Positions 11,700-22,045 of a stretch of DNA of 64,000 nucleotides are shown in pieces. The first letter of the stretch is position 1, and each line of letters opens with the position of its first letter. The position numbers and the translations under genes were made by a program. The stretch spans positions 21,839,886-21,903,885 of the forward strand of contig NC_052143.2 in assembly GCF_016086655.4 (NCBI RefSeq), written 5' to 3'. The notes under the pieces were generated by a model. That model was not told where the DNA came from, searched no databases, and was given only the letters and a program-made list of their open reading frames with translations. The stretch is from Lepeophtheirus salmonis. Lineage: Eukaryota > Arthropoda > Copepoda > Siphonostomatoida > Caligidae.

Positions 11700-12750
11700 T
11701 TTAAACTGCCATAACAGTAGAATTTTTCGTCAAAAACCGGTAAAATTTTCAACAATTACTCCTTGTACTTATACAAAATATTAATCAATCAATAAAGAAT
11801 TTAAATTATCAATATATGAGAATGATAAGATAGGTAGAATGTAATTTAATGGAATTCCAAAAAAAGACATAGTTTGAAGAATTGTATACGACGAATATAA
11901 AGACAGATGATAAAATGTTTTTTTATAAATTTTAGAAATCTGCTATTACTCTTTCTAATAACTTAAAAATATCTTAAATATAATGAAAAATAATGCAAGG
12001 ACGAAGGAAAGAAAATAAGGGACACGTAGATACAAAAGAGATAATGGCTTTAAAGTAAAGTTCGGGTTTTATTTTGTTCAAACAGTACTCATTTATTAAA
12101 TGATGCAGGTAGTAACAAATCCCAAAGAGGAAGAAGTTACATTTTTTCTCTCTTCCTTCATTTGAAATGATAATTTGATAGAAAACATCAAACAAATCAA
12201 AATAAGTGTGTATATACATACATGTAATAAAAATATCGATTAATAACAATCTTCCATGGCAATAACATATATAGTAATTTGATGCATTCAAACATGCCCC
12301 TTCTATACTAAGAACTCCTACTTTCAAGGACATGAATGCATTTAAAATATTTTTCTCTACCTCTCTCTTTTTTTTTAATAAAAAGAAGAAATAGGAATGC
12401 ATAAAAACGTCCTACATATATGTAAGTACATATTAGGTAATAGTCGCAAACATATCTAAATACGATATAAATATATATTGACTAATAATATTCAAGATGA
12501 AGCAATAAAGGTAAGTTTGTATATACATACCGATATGTTCTACCTTCGTATGTGTATTTTGTATAGAGTTTTCAGCTTTGTACGTACTAGGATTTATCAT
12601 TATCCGGGTAACACATTTTTATATAACAAAATCCACTGAAACATCAGAATCTCATTAATCAATATTATATGTAAACTTTGAAATTTAAGAATTTCTATTA
12701 GTGTTGTAAGAAGAAACAATACGTTTTAAACTATTCTCAATTTTTATTTT
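11700..12750. other. AT-rich stretch with one chance ORF
   Basis: A 142-codon minus-strand ORF (11974-12402) is rich in Ile, Phe, Tyr and Lys and starts with a low-complexity stretch. Its composition is what AT-rich noise gives, and no domain is recognised. No other feature was seen. Confidence 0.5.
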
Positions 12751-12754
12751 TATA

Positions 12755-13150
12755 ACAGAGTGGGGAGTCAAAACTTGTAGTTGCATGATGAAATTACGAA
12801 AAAACGAGATTTTTATTAAATCAAGAAAAGATGCAAGCAACTCTAAACCTATTTATCCCATATTTATAAACTATTTTTAGCGATATTGTCAATATGTTTT
12901 CTTTCACAAACTACAGTAATTTTGGGATCTTGCCAAACAGATTGACAGCTTTTGACGATGGAGGCTGAGTTTATGGCGTACCAGACAGTCATAATGGCAC
13001 CTCGAAAGACAACTTGGATGAGAGCTGCTGCAGAAATTTTTCTCCTTGAATCCCAAACTGCAAAACCCAGGGGCTGGAAGAGGGTCAAATGGAGGCAAAC
13101 CAGAAGTGAGACATATTGATGTTACTTCGGGACAGGATAAAAACAAGTAT
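12755..13150 (-). mobile_element. Family A Tc1/mariner-like element, 3' half only
   Basis: The left boundary, GAGTGGGGAGTCAAAACTTG, matches the 3' terminus of the family A copy at 28.8 kb (GTGGTGACTCAAAAC). On the minus strand the protein tail reads SHFWFAS, then a block equivalent to NPLDFAVWG in broken frame, then ASIVKSCQSVW and a short C-terminus. The block (T/S)-x-I-V-K-S-C-Q-S is the signature tying this copy to those at 28.8, 33.0 and 52.1 kb. The 5' half, with the DNA-binding region and first two catalytic residues, is absent, and the opposite terminus was not found near 13150. Confidence 0.65.
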
Positions 13151-14695
13151 GTTTGTTTTGTTTCAGCTGTCGTTTGGCTACATAATTAAACATAACGAGC
13201 AATAAATTGTTATTAAATGCTACTGCAAGTAATTAATAGTGTGTGAGTTGTTTCTTAGAACTTACAGTTCATGTTTTTTAGAATTCCTTAACCCAGTCAT
13301 ATCCCCCAAATAATTATTAAATATTAAATGATCATGCAAAATTTTGGTGGATTATATACAATTAGATGAAACTTATATAATGTAATTTAATTAAATATAA
13401 GAAATCCGGGTAATTTCCTGTAGGTGTATAATCTTCAAAAATACCAGGGAATAAGGAATCCTGATATTCCAGGAAAAAAACCTTGGTACAAACTTGTTGT
13501 TAATTGAGCTATTTACGGATTTGATAAACCTTTTTTTGATGCTGTAAACATTTATATTTTTATATTGAGCAAAAATTTGTTTTTTTTATGAGTACTGAGT
13601 ACTATCATCCTTCATCTGAGAAAAAAATATATTGGCAAACAGTTTTATGGGTAAGGATTATATTTGATAATAAAAACACATTATATCTTTAGTGAAAGAT
13701 ATTTGAGGTCAAATATCCAGGTCAAGGACATTGAACATTATTATTATTAAATATATCTTATATTGAATGAAGACTGTATTTATTAGTTATTTCTCTACAG
13801 TTTTTAAACAAACTTCCGTCCCAAAAGGGCTTAATTATATATAAAACTACATACATCCATAGTCAATACGATCCTTTGTTTTGTGGTAAATATGTAGAAG
13901 TTAATTTGAATTTGATTGATCAAGGGATAACTCTCTTAAATGTGCTGAAGGTACAAAATTTAATCGTATTATCTCTTCAAAACTTTTATTTATTTGTCTC
14001 TCTGAGTAAAAAGCAAATATTATCGGGGAGAAAAATATGTAGAATCTAAATCTATTATTTATCATGATAAAAATGCACATATTTTAACTTAGCAACAAAT
14101 AAGATAGTTAAATATACAGATGCATTTATCTTCAACTGCAAGCACGAGTGAAGTAGTTTATGCAGTTTCTGGGTGCTTTCTCAATTTTATCCTCCTCTCT
14201 TTTTTAGTCAAATATATATCTAGTATAAATAATTATTTCATATTATATATATATATAATACATCATATAAGATAAAAATTGGGTTTATTTTAAATGCATG
14301 TGAATACAGGGGGGACATTCATTATGACATCATTTGAAATTATGCTTGAAATACGTGTATAACATGTGGTATACATAATGTTTTATAGAGTAATGAAACT
14401 GAATTATGCATAAATTATATCATATTCAATATCATGGGGTAGGGCTACTCTGGTTATATACTGAAGAAGGGAATGGACACTAGATCCTTTAAATAAGACT
14501 TTCCTATGAAGATAATTTCTACTGTTTTATTTGGCACTCTGCACAGTTTGAGAAACTTATATATTTAAAACCCTCGATGAAATTAAATAATACATTTCCA
14601 ATAGAATATTCGATTCGTATCAATTATAGAAAATAAAATTATTGCTCTGCAATAGATGCTTAAAGATATGTTGATATATGTAAAAACAGTTTATA
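13151..14695. other. AT-rich stretch, nothing recognised
   Basis: No coding or transposon signal was seen. A short TA microsatellite lies near 14245-14260. Confidence 0.5.
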
Positions 14696-14698
14696 ATC

Positions 14699-14726
14699 TT
14701 TTTTTTTTTTTTTTTTTTTTTTTTTT
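14699..14726. repeat. Homopolymer run of 28 T
   Basis: An uninterrupted run of T just upstream of the MULE-like element. No adjacent retroelement is recognised. Confidence 0.85.
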
Positions 14727-14843
14727 GCCCAGGACTAAGGAAACAATATATGGATATTATGTTATAGTATACTGAAATGACAAAAGTTTGGAAGTGTGGT
14801 AATAAAGGATATTTTTATTATGAATCTTATTCATCTGTTTGTA

Positions 14844-14912
14844 GGTCAAAACGTCGACCGTAAAAAATGTCGAGTCATGGAAGGTCGACCCTACAAAACT
14901 TCGAACGAAATA
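14844..14912 (-). repeat. Inverted tandem copies of the ~16-bp unit at the MULE left end
   Basis: Read on the minus strand, the array contains TCGAAGTTTTGTA, TCGACCTTCCATGA, TCGACATTTTTTAC and TCGACGTTTTGACC, four units of the kind seen at 16035-16130. Confidence 0.7.
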
Positions 14913-15489
14913 ACGTCTCCGGAAAATATTACATTTCAAAATATGAAAAACTATTTTTATGACATTTCACTCCAGACATTTCCCTCCCAAGATATTTACC
15001 CCACTACTTCTACATAAACTAACAGTAAGGAACCCTCATAAACCCCCATTTATACCTCTAAATTCGTGGCTATTGCGGGTACCACCGCCCTCAAAATGAT
15101 ATGAAACTGACCTGCTGGTAATTGAATTACTTTTCAGGGCCCCTCTCAACACCCAATTTATTTCACGAAAATGGATAGTTATAACGTTAATACATATTAA
15201 ATATTCTTATTTATTCTAATATTTTCTTATATATATAAAATAGGAAATGTATAATTATGAATTCTGACTAATTCAGCATATACATACTAAAGTATCCATG
15301 TTTTATATTTATTAAGGACATTAGATATTTTTTTAATAATATTTTCATTTTGATTTTCTGTTCAAGTCCTGTCCATTTGAATTTATCCTAGATACATTTC
15401 TGTTAAAACTTACTCAAGGATTATTTTCTTTAACAGTTTTTCTTTTGTAGGATGATTCAATTTTTAATGCGTATGAAAAGCATTATGTC

Positions 15490-16055
15490 AGACCTCAACT
15501 GAATTATTCGTTCTTGCTAAATCATTTTTCATTCCTTCGAATAAATTCCACAGATCGATTTTGAATGCAGGTTTTTTTATTTTCCCCTTTGAATGATGGT
15601 GATCCTCGCGAATTCAAAATATTGCAAGAAATAACGGAGCAATTCATCAGCTTCCTCGTTGTGTGCTTATATATTTTGTAAATGTGTTGTGCACTTCGCA
15701 AGGAGGAAGAAAAGCTCAAAAACCTTCGAAATTACTTTATAATCAACTGACTGACTTTGTTCTTATACAATTCCTGAAGACCAAGGCTTTGAATTTTTCC
15801 CCATAAACATTGAACAAAATGGAAAAAACACACGAAATTTTAGTTTCAGTGGAAACTTTTTTAATTTGGTACTTCTTCAAAATTGACCGTTATTAAAGAA
15901 TTAAGGGGATTAGGAAGGCCCCTTACTCGTAGTTTATAAAGGAATGGTGCTGCTGGGTTATGCTTCAGGCAGGAAATGTCTGAATGGAATAAATTGCAAC
16001 ACCATTTGTAGAAGCCCTTTATTTTATATTTTACGATCGACCTTCTGTCAGTCAA
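15490..16055 (-). pseudogene. Broken MULE transposase
   Basis: Pieces in order on the minus strand: TVNFEEV near 15865-15885, which may be the remains of the D-F-E catalytic block; CFFHFVQCLWGKIQSLGLQ near 15775-15835, the C-x-H-region typical of MULE cores; NEEADELLRYF near 15625-15660; and KPAFKIDLWNLFEGMK followed by ARTNNSVEV near 15490-15575. The last is the well-known MULE motif of the R-T-N-N-x-V-E-G-W-H type, ended here by a stop where the Trp-His would be. Frame changes separate the pieces. No N-terminal FLYWCH-type zinc finger was identified with confidence. Function in life would have been cut-and-paste transposition; this copy is inactive. Confidence 0.75.
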
Positions 16056-16130
16056 CGTTTTGTCTATTCGACGTTTAGTATCTCCGATATTTTGTCAATT
16101 CGATGTTATGTCAGTGGATATTTTGTTCGC
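16035..16130 (+). repeat. Six tandem copies of a ~16-bp unit at the MULE right end
   Basis: Successive units run GATCGACCTTCTGTCA, GTCAACGTTTTGTCT, ATTCGACGTTTAGTAT, CTCCGATATTTTGTCA, ATTCGATGTTATGTCA and GTGGATATTTTGTTC. The shared core is TCGA-x-(A/G)TTTTGTC. The left end of the element carries the same unit in inverted orientation. Confidence 0.8.
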
Positions 16131-16137
16131 GCACCTA

Positions 16138-19100
16138 TTCATCTTAACAAGAAAGTATCTTTGAGTCGTGCGAAAAAATTCCTACATGGACGTGTTTTGA
16201 TATGAAAATTTAAAAAAAAGGCAGATTTTATCATTTTTCTTTGAAATTATGGAGATAAATCGAGACACCGGATTTAAAACAAATTAATTAATGTAGATCA
16301 TAGGTATATCTTTCAACTTTGCTCTAATTTGCCTCAAGTTATGCATATTTTAGTGCTAAAGATGTCGCAAGTAAATAAATATACTCTTTTGATACTACGT
16401 ATTATCTGCAGATGTTTTGATGTTTCTTAATATTTATTACTCACATATTGTTTTTTGATTTACTATAATAATATAAACAAATTTTAGAAAATATTAGTCC
16501 AATAACCTAATTAAATGTCTCTTTTTGATGGTCGAATGGTCAGTATTTTTTTACAATTAAAATAATGGCATAATAGGTGGGAAAAAACAGTTCACGATTA
16601 CATTTGAACCAAGAGCATCTTATATTGGATATAACTAGCAAAAGAAAATATGCTAAATCAATTGTATTTTTATATTTTCAAAAATCTAAAAAATCAATAG
16701 ATTAAACACTCCGCTATATTAAAATAGACTCGGTTGTTATTTGCAACCTACAATTTTATGATAAATTCTAAAAAATAGATATAACTTTTTCCCCAACGTG
16801 AAAAACCTTAAAGTGTCGTTGAAAAGTTGTTTCATGTCCTATTTTATGTTAATTGCATTTAAAAAATGTTAACTTCATAAATTGTTGATTAAAATCTGCG
16901 TAAAATTAATACATAAATTTTTTTCACTCTCGATAAATGACAATGACAGGTCGCTACATCAAATTTATGTAGTTCAGAACATGAAAAGAGAGATACACCT
17001 TCAAAAAAATTATGACAATAAAGGTTGAGGAGAAAGCCAAGTGGCATGGTCACTCTGAACATGTCCTACCACCATTTATACTTTCAAGCTTTGTGGATAG
17101 TAAATTAACATTATTAAAACATTTCAGAAATGAAAATATAAATACAATCGACAGTAATAGTGTACGGCCATACAAATAACTCAAATTCAACAAGAGTGCT
17201 ATTTTTATGAATTATATCAAAGATTGTAACAACGCAACTGAGCATTTTATCACAGTATCCGTTCATCAAAGTCAATTTTGTCGTTTTGACTCTTCAACAC
17301 TTAAACTTCTGAAAGTATTATGCAATACACAAAGTTGTGAGGAATAAAATAAATATCGAAACTTTAATCTGATGTTTATGATTAAGAAAGACAAGATGAT
17401 CATATAGGAAATAAAATGTAATATCTATTAATAAAACAAAGGAGTCAATATAAACAATTATTATCAATATTTTTTTATTTTTTTTGGCGAACAAGGCCAA
17501 ATTATTTTAATTAAGTAGAAAGATAAAAATGAAATTATTTAAATAAATACACATATAAAAGGGATAGAATTAAACAAAAATTCATATATCATGCAAAAAT
17601 AAAATAAAAAAATGGGCAAAAATACTGGACGGTATGGTTTGTTTATAAAAGGAGTATTCATTTCAAAACATGTAGGTAAGGTTTCACAATGGATAACACA
17701 CCGGAGTTATCATAGTCCAAAAAAGTACGTTTTGAATAAAAATATGATGAGCCTTTTTAATGGCTAAGTAAATAATATTTTCCTTTCTCTAGATTAAAAG
17801 GTTGAGAAATCATAGATTTGTAATGTTTTACAAATCAATCCAAGAAATGAAAAGAGAATAAATGAAATATCGTATTTCATTGAATAGTTTTTTTAGACTA
17901 AAATTATATATAGATATACTAAGGTTTCTTATTTGGCATAAATTAACTCTGCAAGAATGTTTGATAATAATATATTAAATAATGTATCTTATTTGTTTCA
18001 AAACGAAGAAAGTATAAAATATTTTATTAGTTCTTTTATTTTGGTCGTTTTTAATATAAAAAATCTATTAGATGTTCGTTTGACTTATATAAATCTATTT
18101 ACATGTAACGTATATCGCAACTTTTTTGCATACTTAGTGAAAAGATTGCTTTTTATTTTATCCTTTGACCTACCTGTAATAAATGCATTTAGTAAATTGA
18201 ACACTCTTTTACTGATCTCATTATTTTCTTGAAGAAAAACATCTATTTGGGATCAAAACATGGAAACCAAACTTTTCATTTCGTTTATTAGCACCTTATG
18301 ATAAGGTTAGTATATAAAAATTTAGGGCTGTATTTTCAATTACTACCAAAAAGCTCAATCGTTGAATATTCCTATCCTAAAATGGCTCCATCATTGAAAG
18401 TTTTTATCTTAACTAATTGTTCAAAAATTATTCACTTTCCATCCCATTTATTTCAAACCCAAATTACATTTAAAATGTTATATTAACAATAGTCTTGATG
18501 AACATTAAATGAACCAACTATTAACAACTTACAATCAATTAAAAGGACACATAAAAAAATTCCTATATTCGTAAAAGTAGTATGTGCAAAGAATTCCCAA
18601 AAATTTGGTTCATTAACAGAAAAAAAAAATTAGTTTTACAAACATATATAAGATGGAACGGTCAGTTGACGAAATAGTGCGTAATAATCAATACAATCTC
18701 TATGGCATACAAACATTGGAAGGAGTGTACAGTATAAATTAGGAAAGACATATTAGAGAGAATGATACAAAACATGATTTGATGTAGAGTAAAAAAAATT
18801 ATTATACATATTTTTCTCTGTTGACTTGTAATGAGGATTTTGTTTGATATTCGAAAATACTTCGACTCAACCATGTTGGATATTTTTTGGCTCTTTCAAA
18901 ACATTGAGTATCCCAGCCAAATATTGTACATACATGCGTATATTAGAGTATAATTTTTATTATTATTAGAGCGAATAAGTAAACAACAATTTATACTAAA
19001 CGCTTTCAATTGTGTTTGCTTACTAAAGTTGGGGGAGGGAGGAGAGAAACATCTATTATTATCCATGGTATACAAATTTATTATTTCATGATTTGGGGCA

Positions 19101-19609
19101 TAATATACAATACTTTTATTTTCTTTCTCTCTTTTTTTCTACAAGAAGCAATGATAGAAGAAAGGAACTATAAAAACAAGACAATTTACAAAAAAAAAAA
19201 AAACTGTATACAAAATAATAATACGTATATGTGTAGAGTAGGGTGGTGCAGTTGTCCCAACATTATCAGAATCAGTAGAACCTCATTTTGATACTGCAGC
19301 TAGGTAAGTAGGCCACAATTTAAAATTTTAGCAAATTGGGTGAACGTTTACCTCTAGCACAATTGTTATTTCTAAACGCTAACCAAAAAAAACTTTTTTA
19401 ATATGGGTTTTATAAAAAAAATGTGGTCAAATTACTTATTTCATAGTCAAATAGAGATCATCTTGTTTTAAAATTTTTTTTGTTACTTCACTGTAAGTTA
19501 TCGTCCTTAGAACCCTTTATTAAATAAAAAAGACATTATAAAACTTCAGTTGAGTAGAAAAGATGAAAAATAAAATAGTTTTTAGTTTTTTGTTATTTTC
19601 TTTTTTACG
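16138..19609. other. Long AT-rich stretch, no gene recognised
   Basis: Several ORFs of 60-93 codons occur (17318-17500, 17957-18232, 18298-18486, 18662-18874, 19010-19291). All are rich in Ile, Phe, Tyr, Asn and Lys, and none shows a domain. A string TAGGGTGGTGCAGTTGTCCC near 19229 resembles a mariner or MITE terminus, but no inverted partner was found. Confidence 0.45.
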
Positions 19610-19611
19610 TA

Positions 19612-20885
19612 GGCTACTATATATATTTCTGTCCTAATAATGAAAATACGAATATTTATCATCAAAAATTGTTTTATTGTTTTTTTAAATATTCTCCAGC
19701 ATGATTTATACACTTTTGCATGCGCTCAAACCAATTGTCTTTTTCCCCTCTGATTAAGACACCTCCAAAACATGGGTTTTAAACGCTTCAAGAGCATCTT
19801 TTGGCTACGAAAATCGTTGACCACGCATTTTTTTTCTTGATGTGCGGAAATAAAAAGAAGCCATTGGGTGCCAAGTCAGGGCTGTACGGCACATGATCAA
19901 TCAATTTGACGTTTAGACCGGTCAAAAAGGCGCTGGTTTGAGCCGATTTCTGAGAGCTCGCATTGTGAACAATGATTCTTCTTCTCTTGTTCGTTTTTCG
20001 AATTTCTCCAAAGAATTCAGAAAAACAAGTTGTGATATAACACTCAGAATTGAGTTTCCTACGATGCTCAAGTGGAACAGTGGCCACATGATCAGTTTTG
20101 TTGTAGAAACAGGCGACCATTTGCTTCGAAGTGCTTCTTACACAAACAACTTTCTTTGGATTTGGCTCGTCTTCGAAGATCCACACGGTCGATTGTTGTC
20201 TTGTTTAGGGTTCATACGCATAGATCCATGATTCGTCACCTGTGACGACCTTATAAATGTCTTTTAAAGCACCGCCAGTGTATTTTTTCAACATTTATTT
20301 GCACCAATCAAGACGAGCCTTCTTTTGAGCGATTGTCAAATTGTGCGGGTTCCAACGAGAACAAACCTCTTTTACGGCTAGGTGTACATGCAATATCGAA
20401 TGTATGCTGGTTGAAGAAATGCCCAAGGATGCTTCTATCTCACGGTATGTCACATGACGATCTTGCATTATCACTTTACCCATGGCATCAATGTTCTCTG
20501 GGACAACAACTGTTTTTGGACGTCCTTCACAGAATTCGTCCTTGAGCGAGCCTCAGCCACGATTTAATTCATTAAACCAGTTCTTGATAGTGCTATAGGA
20601 TGGTGCTTTATCGCCATACAAAGATTTAAGTTCCTCAATGCATTCTTGTCGTGATAATCCGTGTCGAAAGTTGTGAAAAATCATCGCACAAAAATGTTTA
20701 CGACTTAATTCCCTTTTTTTACAAAATTAATTTTTTCAAGTCACTGTAAACAACACAAACGATGGTTGTACGTCAAAACATCCTGAGTACGATTATTCTA
20801 CAAAAATATCGAACTTGCCAAAGGAAATGCCAATTACACCTGGCAACACTTAGTATAGCCTAGACCAGAAAAATGTATAGCACCC
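19612..20885 (-). mobile_element. Near full-length mariner element
   Basis: TA lies at both edges (19610-19611 and 20886-20887). The inverted termini are about 25 bp: the left reads GGCTACTATATATATTTCTG and the reverse-complemented right end reads GGGTGCTATACATTTTTCTG. The 1274-bp length is canonical. The minus strand contains an almost continuous transposase remnant. Of the mariners in this window it is the least decayed. Confidence 0.9.
19674..20715 (-). pseudogene. Mariner (DD34D-type) transposase, inactivated
   Basis: The protein can be read almost end to end. The N-terminal helix-turn-helix region is FRHGLSRQECIEELKSLYG and YSTIKNWFNELNRG near 20540-20700. The second DNA-binding half, DRHVTYREIEASLGISSTS, is followed by HNLTIAQKKARLDWCK (20295-20483). 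The first catalytic Asp is in VTGDESWIYAYEP near 20230. The core then runs VWIFEDEPNPKKVV to GEIRKTNKRRRIIVH (20186 downwards). The second catalytic block, normally HHDNASSH, reads VHNASSQKS here and has lost its Asp; the third, normally SPDLAPND, reads SPDLAPNGFFLFP, so that Asp is Gly. The C-terminus ends near 19674 after MQKCINHAGEY-like residues. In-frame stops occur near 20575 and 20295. Two of three catalytic residues are gone. Confidence 0.88.
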
Positions 20886-20914
20886 TACGTATAGTTATAA
20901 AAATTATTATTTAA

Positions 20915-22044
20915 CAGGGTGCAAGTGAGTGCGTAAAAATTTATTCGATATTCAGGAATATTATTTTTTTTTTTAGCTTTTGAAAACTTGAACCTTATTA
21001 GGAAAAATAGATTAAATTGAGGATTTCATTGTTACAAAAAACTGAGCCCTCATTGGAATCTACACCGAATCAACAACAAAGGCTCAAACTCTGGCACTAA
21101 TTGAAATGTTCATTTGCAAGGCTTAGAGGACATTTGAGGCCTCTAAATGGGATTTTGAGACCAAAAAATGTAGTTTGAGGTAAAAGTGACAGTGTTTTAA
21201 TGCCGGAATGTGCAACCAGAATCTTGCAAATTGTCAATGAAGAACCAAGGGAATTTGCTGAAAAAGTTGCCTGGTCAGAGTCGCTGATCCAGCTCTTGTC
21301 AAAAAAGTTCCATGAAAAGCGCTTAAAGTAATCTCTCTTGGACCGTCACAAGCCAACCCTTCATCAAAATATACTCTGTTTTTTAGGACTATAAATTTTT
21401 TGCCAGAACCAAAGGTAAACATACAGAAAAACAGAAAGTTGGCATTTTATCTCAAGGATATGCATGTTGTCATGCAAATGAAGTTCCCATCCCATATCAT
21501 TGTGTTTGAAGTGGTTAGCTTCAAGGGCCACGTCATGTCTACTTATGTATTCCCCAAGGCCTCAGGGTAGCCACTGATGCCTACATGGACGATATGAGAC
21601 CAAAGTGAATCTCTGGATAGATATAGTTACCAATGGAAGCTTTAAATGTGGCAGCAGGACTCGGTTCCAATACCGTTTCGAGGACTTCATCTTGCCAGAC
21701 TTTCGTCCTCCAAACTCAACGTATCTCAATCCAATTGTGTTTTTGTGTTGGACGGGATCGAATGAAAAACCAACCGAACCCCCTACAACACCCAAGACAA
21801 ACCTATCATTCGGATCAAGAATGAATTCGAGGATTGCCAAGGAACCAAGTGGTCCCGTATAGAAGCTGTAATGGAGACTGGAATTGATTTTATTAAATAA
21901 AATAAATCAAAATTCATCAACTTTCAGAATGATTTTAAATCTTTATCTAATATTTTATATATCTTATAACTGGCTGGAAAGATAATTCGGTTTGAAAATA
22001 AAAAGATATTTTTCGTAACAAAACAGCTTGTGCACACTATACTG
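20915..22044 (+). mobile_element. Family C Tc1/mariner-like transposon, autonomous-sized
   Basis: The left end CAGGGTGCAAG and the reverse complement of the right end, CAGTATAGTGTGCACAAGC, match the ends of the shorter family C copy at 25.8 kb (CAGGGTATGCAAG and CAGGGTTCATAAGC). The element is 1130 bp. It begins 27 bp after the right TA of the preceding mariner, so the two are almost back to back. Target-site TA is not clean on either side. Confidence 0.7.
21190..21885 (+). pseudogene. Broken family C transposase
   Basis: An N-terminal region reads MPECATRILQIVNEEPREFAEKVA in frame from 21201, which resembles the second helix-turn-helix of Tc1-like transposases. The middle (21300-21600) is scrambled by stops. 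The third catalytic region reads DFRPPNSTYLNPIVF near 21700-21745, where the family would have S-P-D-L-N-P. The C-terminus follows as KTNRTPYNTQDKPIIRIKNEF and RIEAVMETGIDFIK near 21770-21895. Pieces lie in different frames. The related tail at 25.9-26.05 kb confirms the order. Confidence 0.6.
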
Positions 22045-22045
22045 T

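Larger units (their letters stand above)
14844..16135 (-). mobile_element. Mutator-like (MULE) element with tandem-repeat termini
   Basis: The left end (about 14844-14912) and right end (about 16035-16135) carry arrays of a ~16-bp unit in opposite orientations. In the right array, six units in a row resemble ATTCGACGTTTTGTCA. In the left array the reverse complement gives the same kind of unit (TCGACGTTTTG, TCGACATTTTTTA). The outermost bases form GGT...ACC, and a TA lies on each side (14842-14843 and 16136-16137). MULEs normally make 8-11 bp duplications, so the TA may be chance. Between the arrays the minus strand carries fragments of a MULE transposase. Confidence 0.7.

Noticed and set aside
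11974..12402. 142-codon minus-strand ORF
   Set aside because: Low-complexity start, extreme Ile/Phe/Tyr/Lys content and no domain; expected by chance in such AT-rich DNA.
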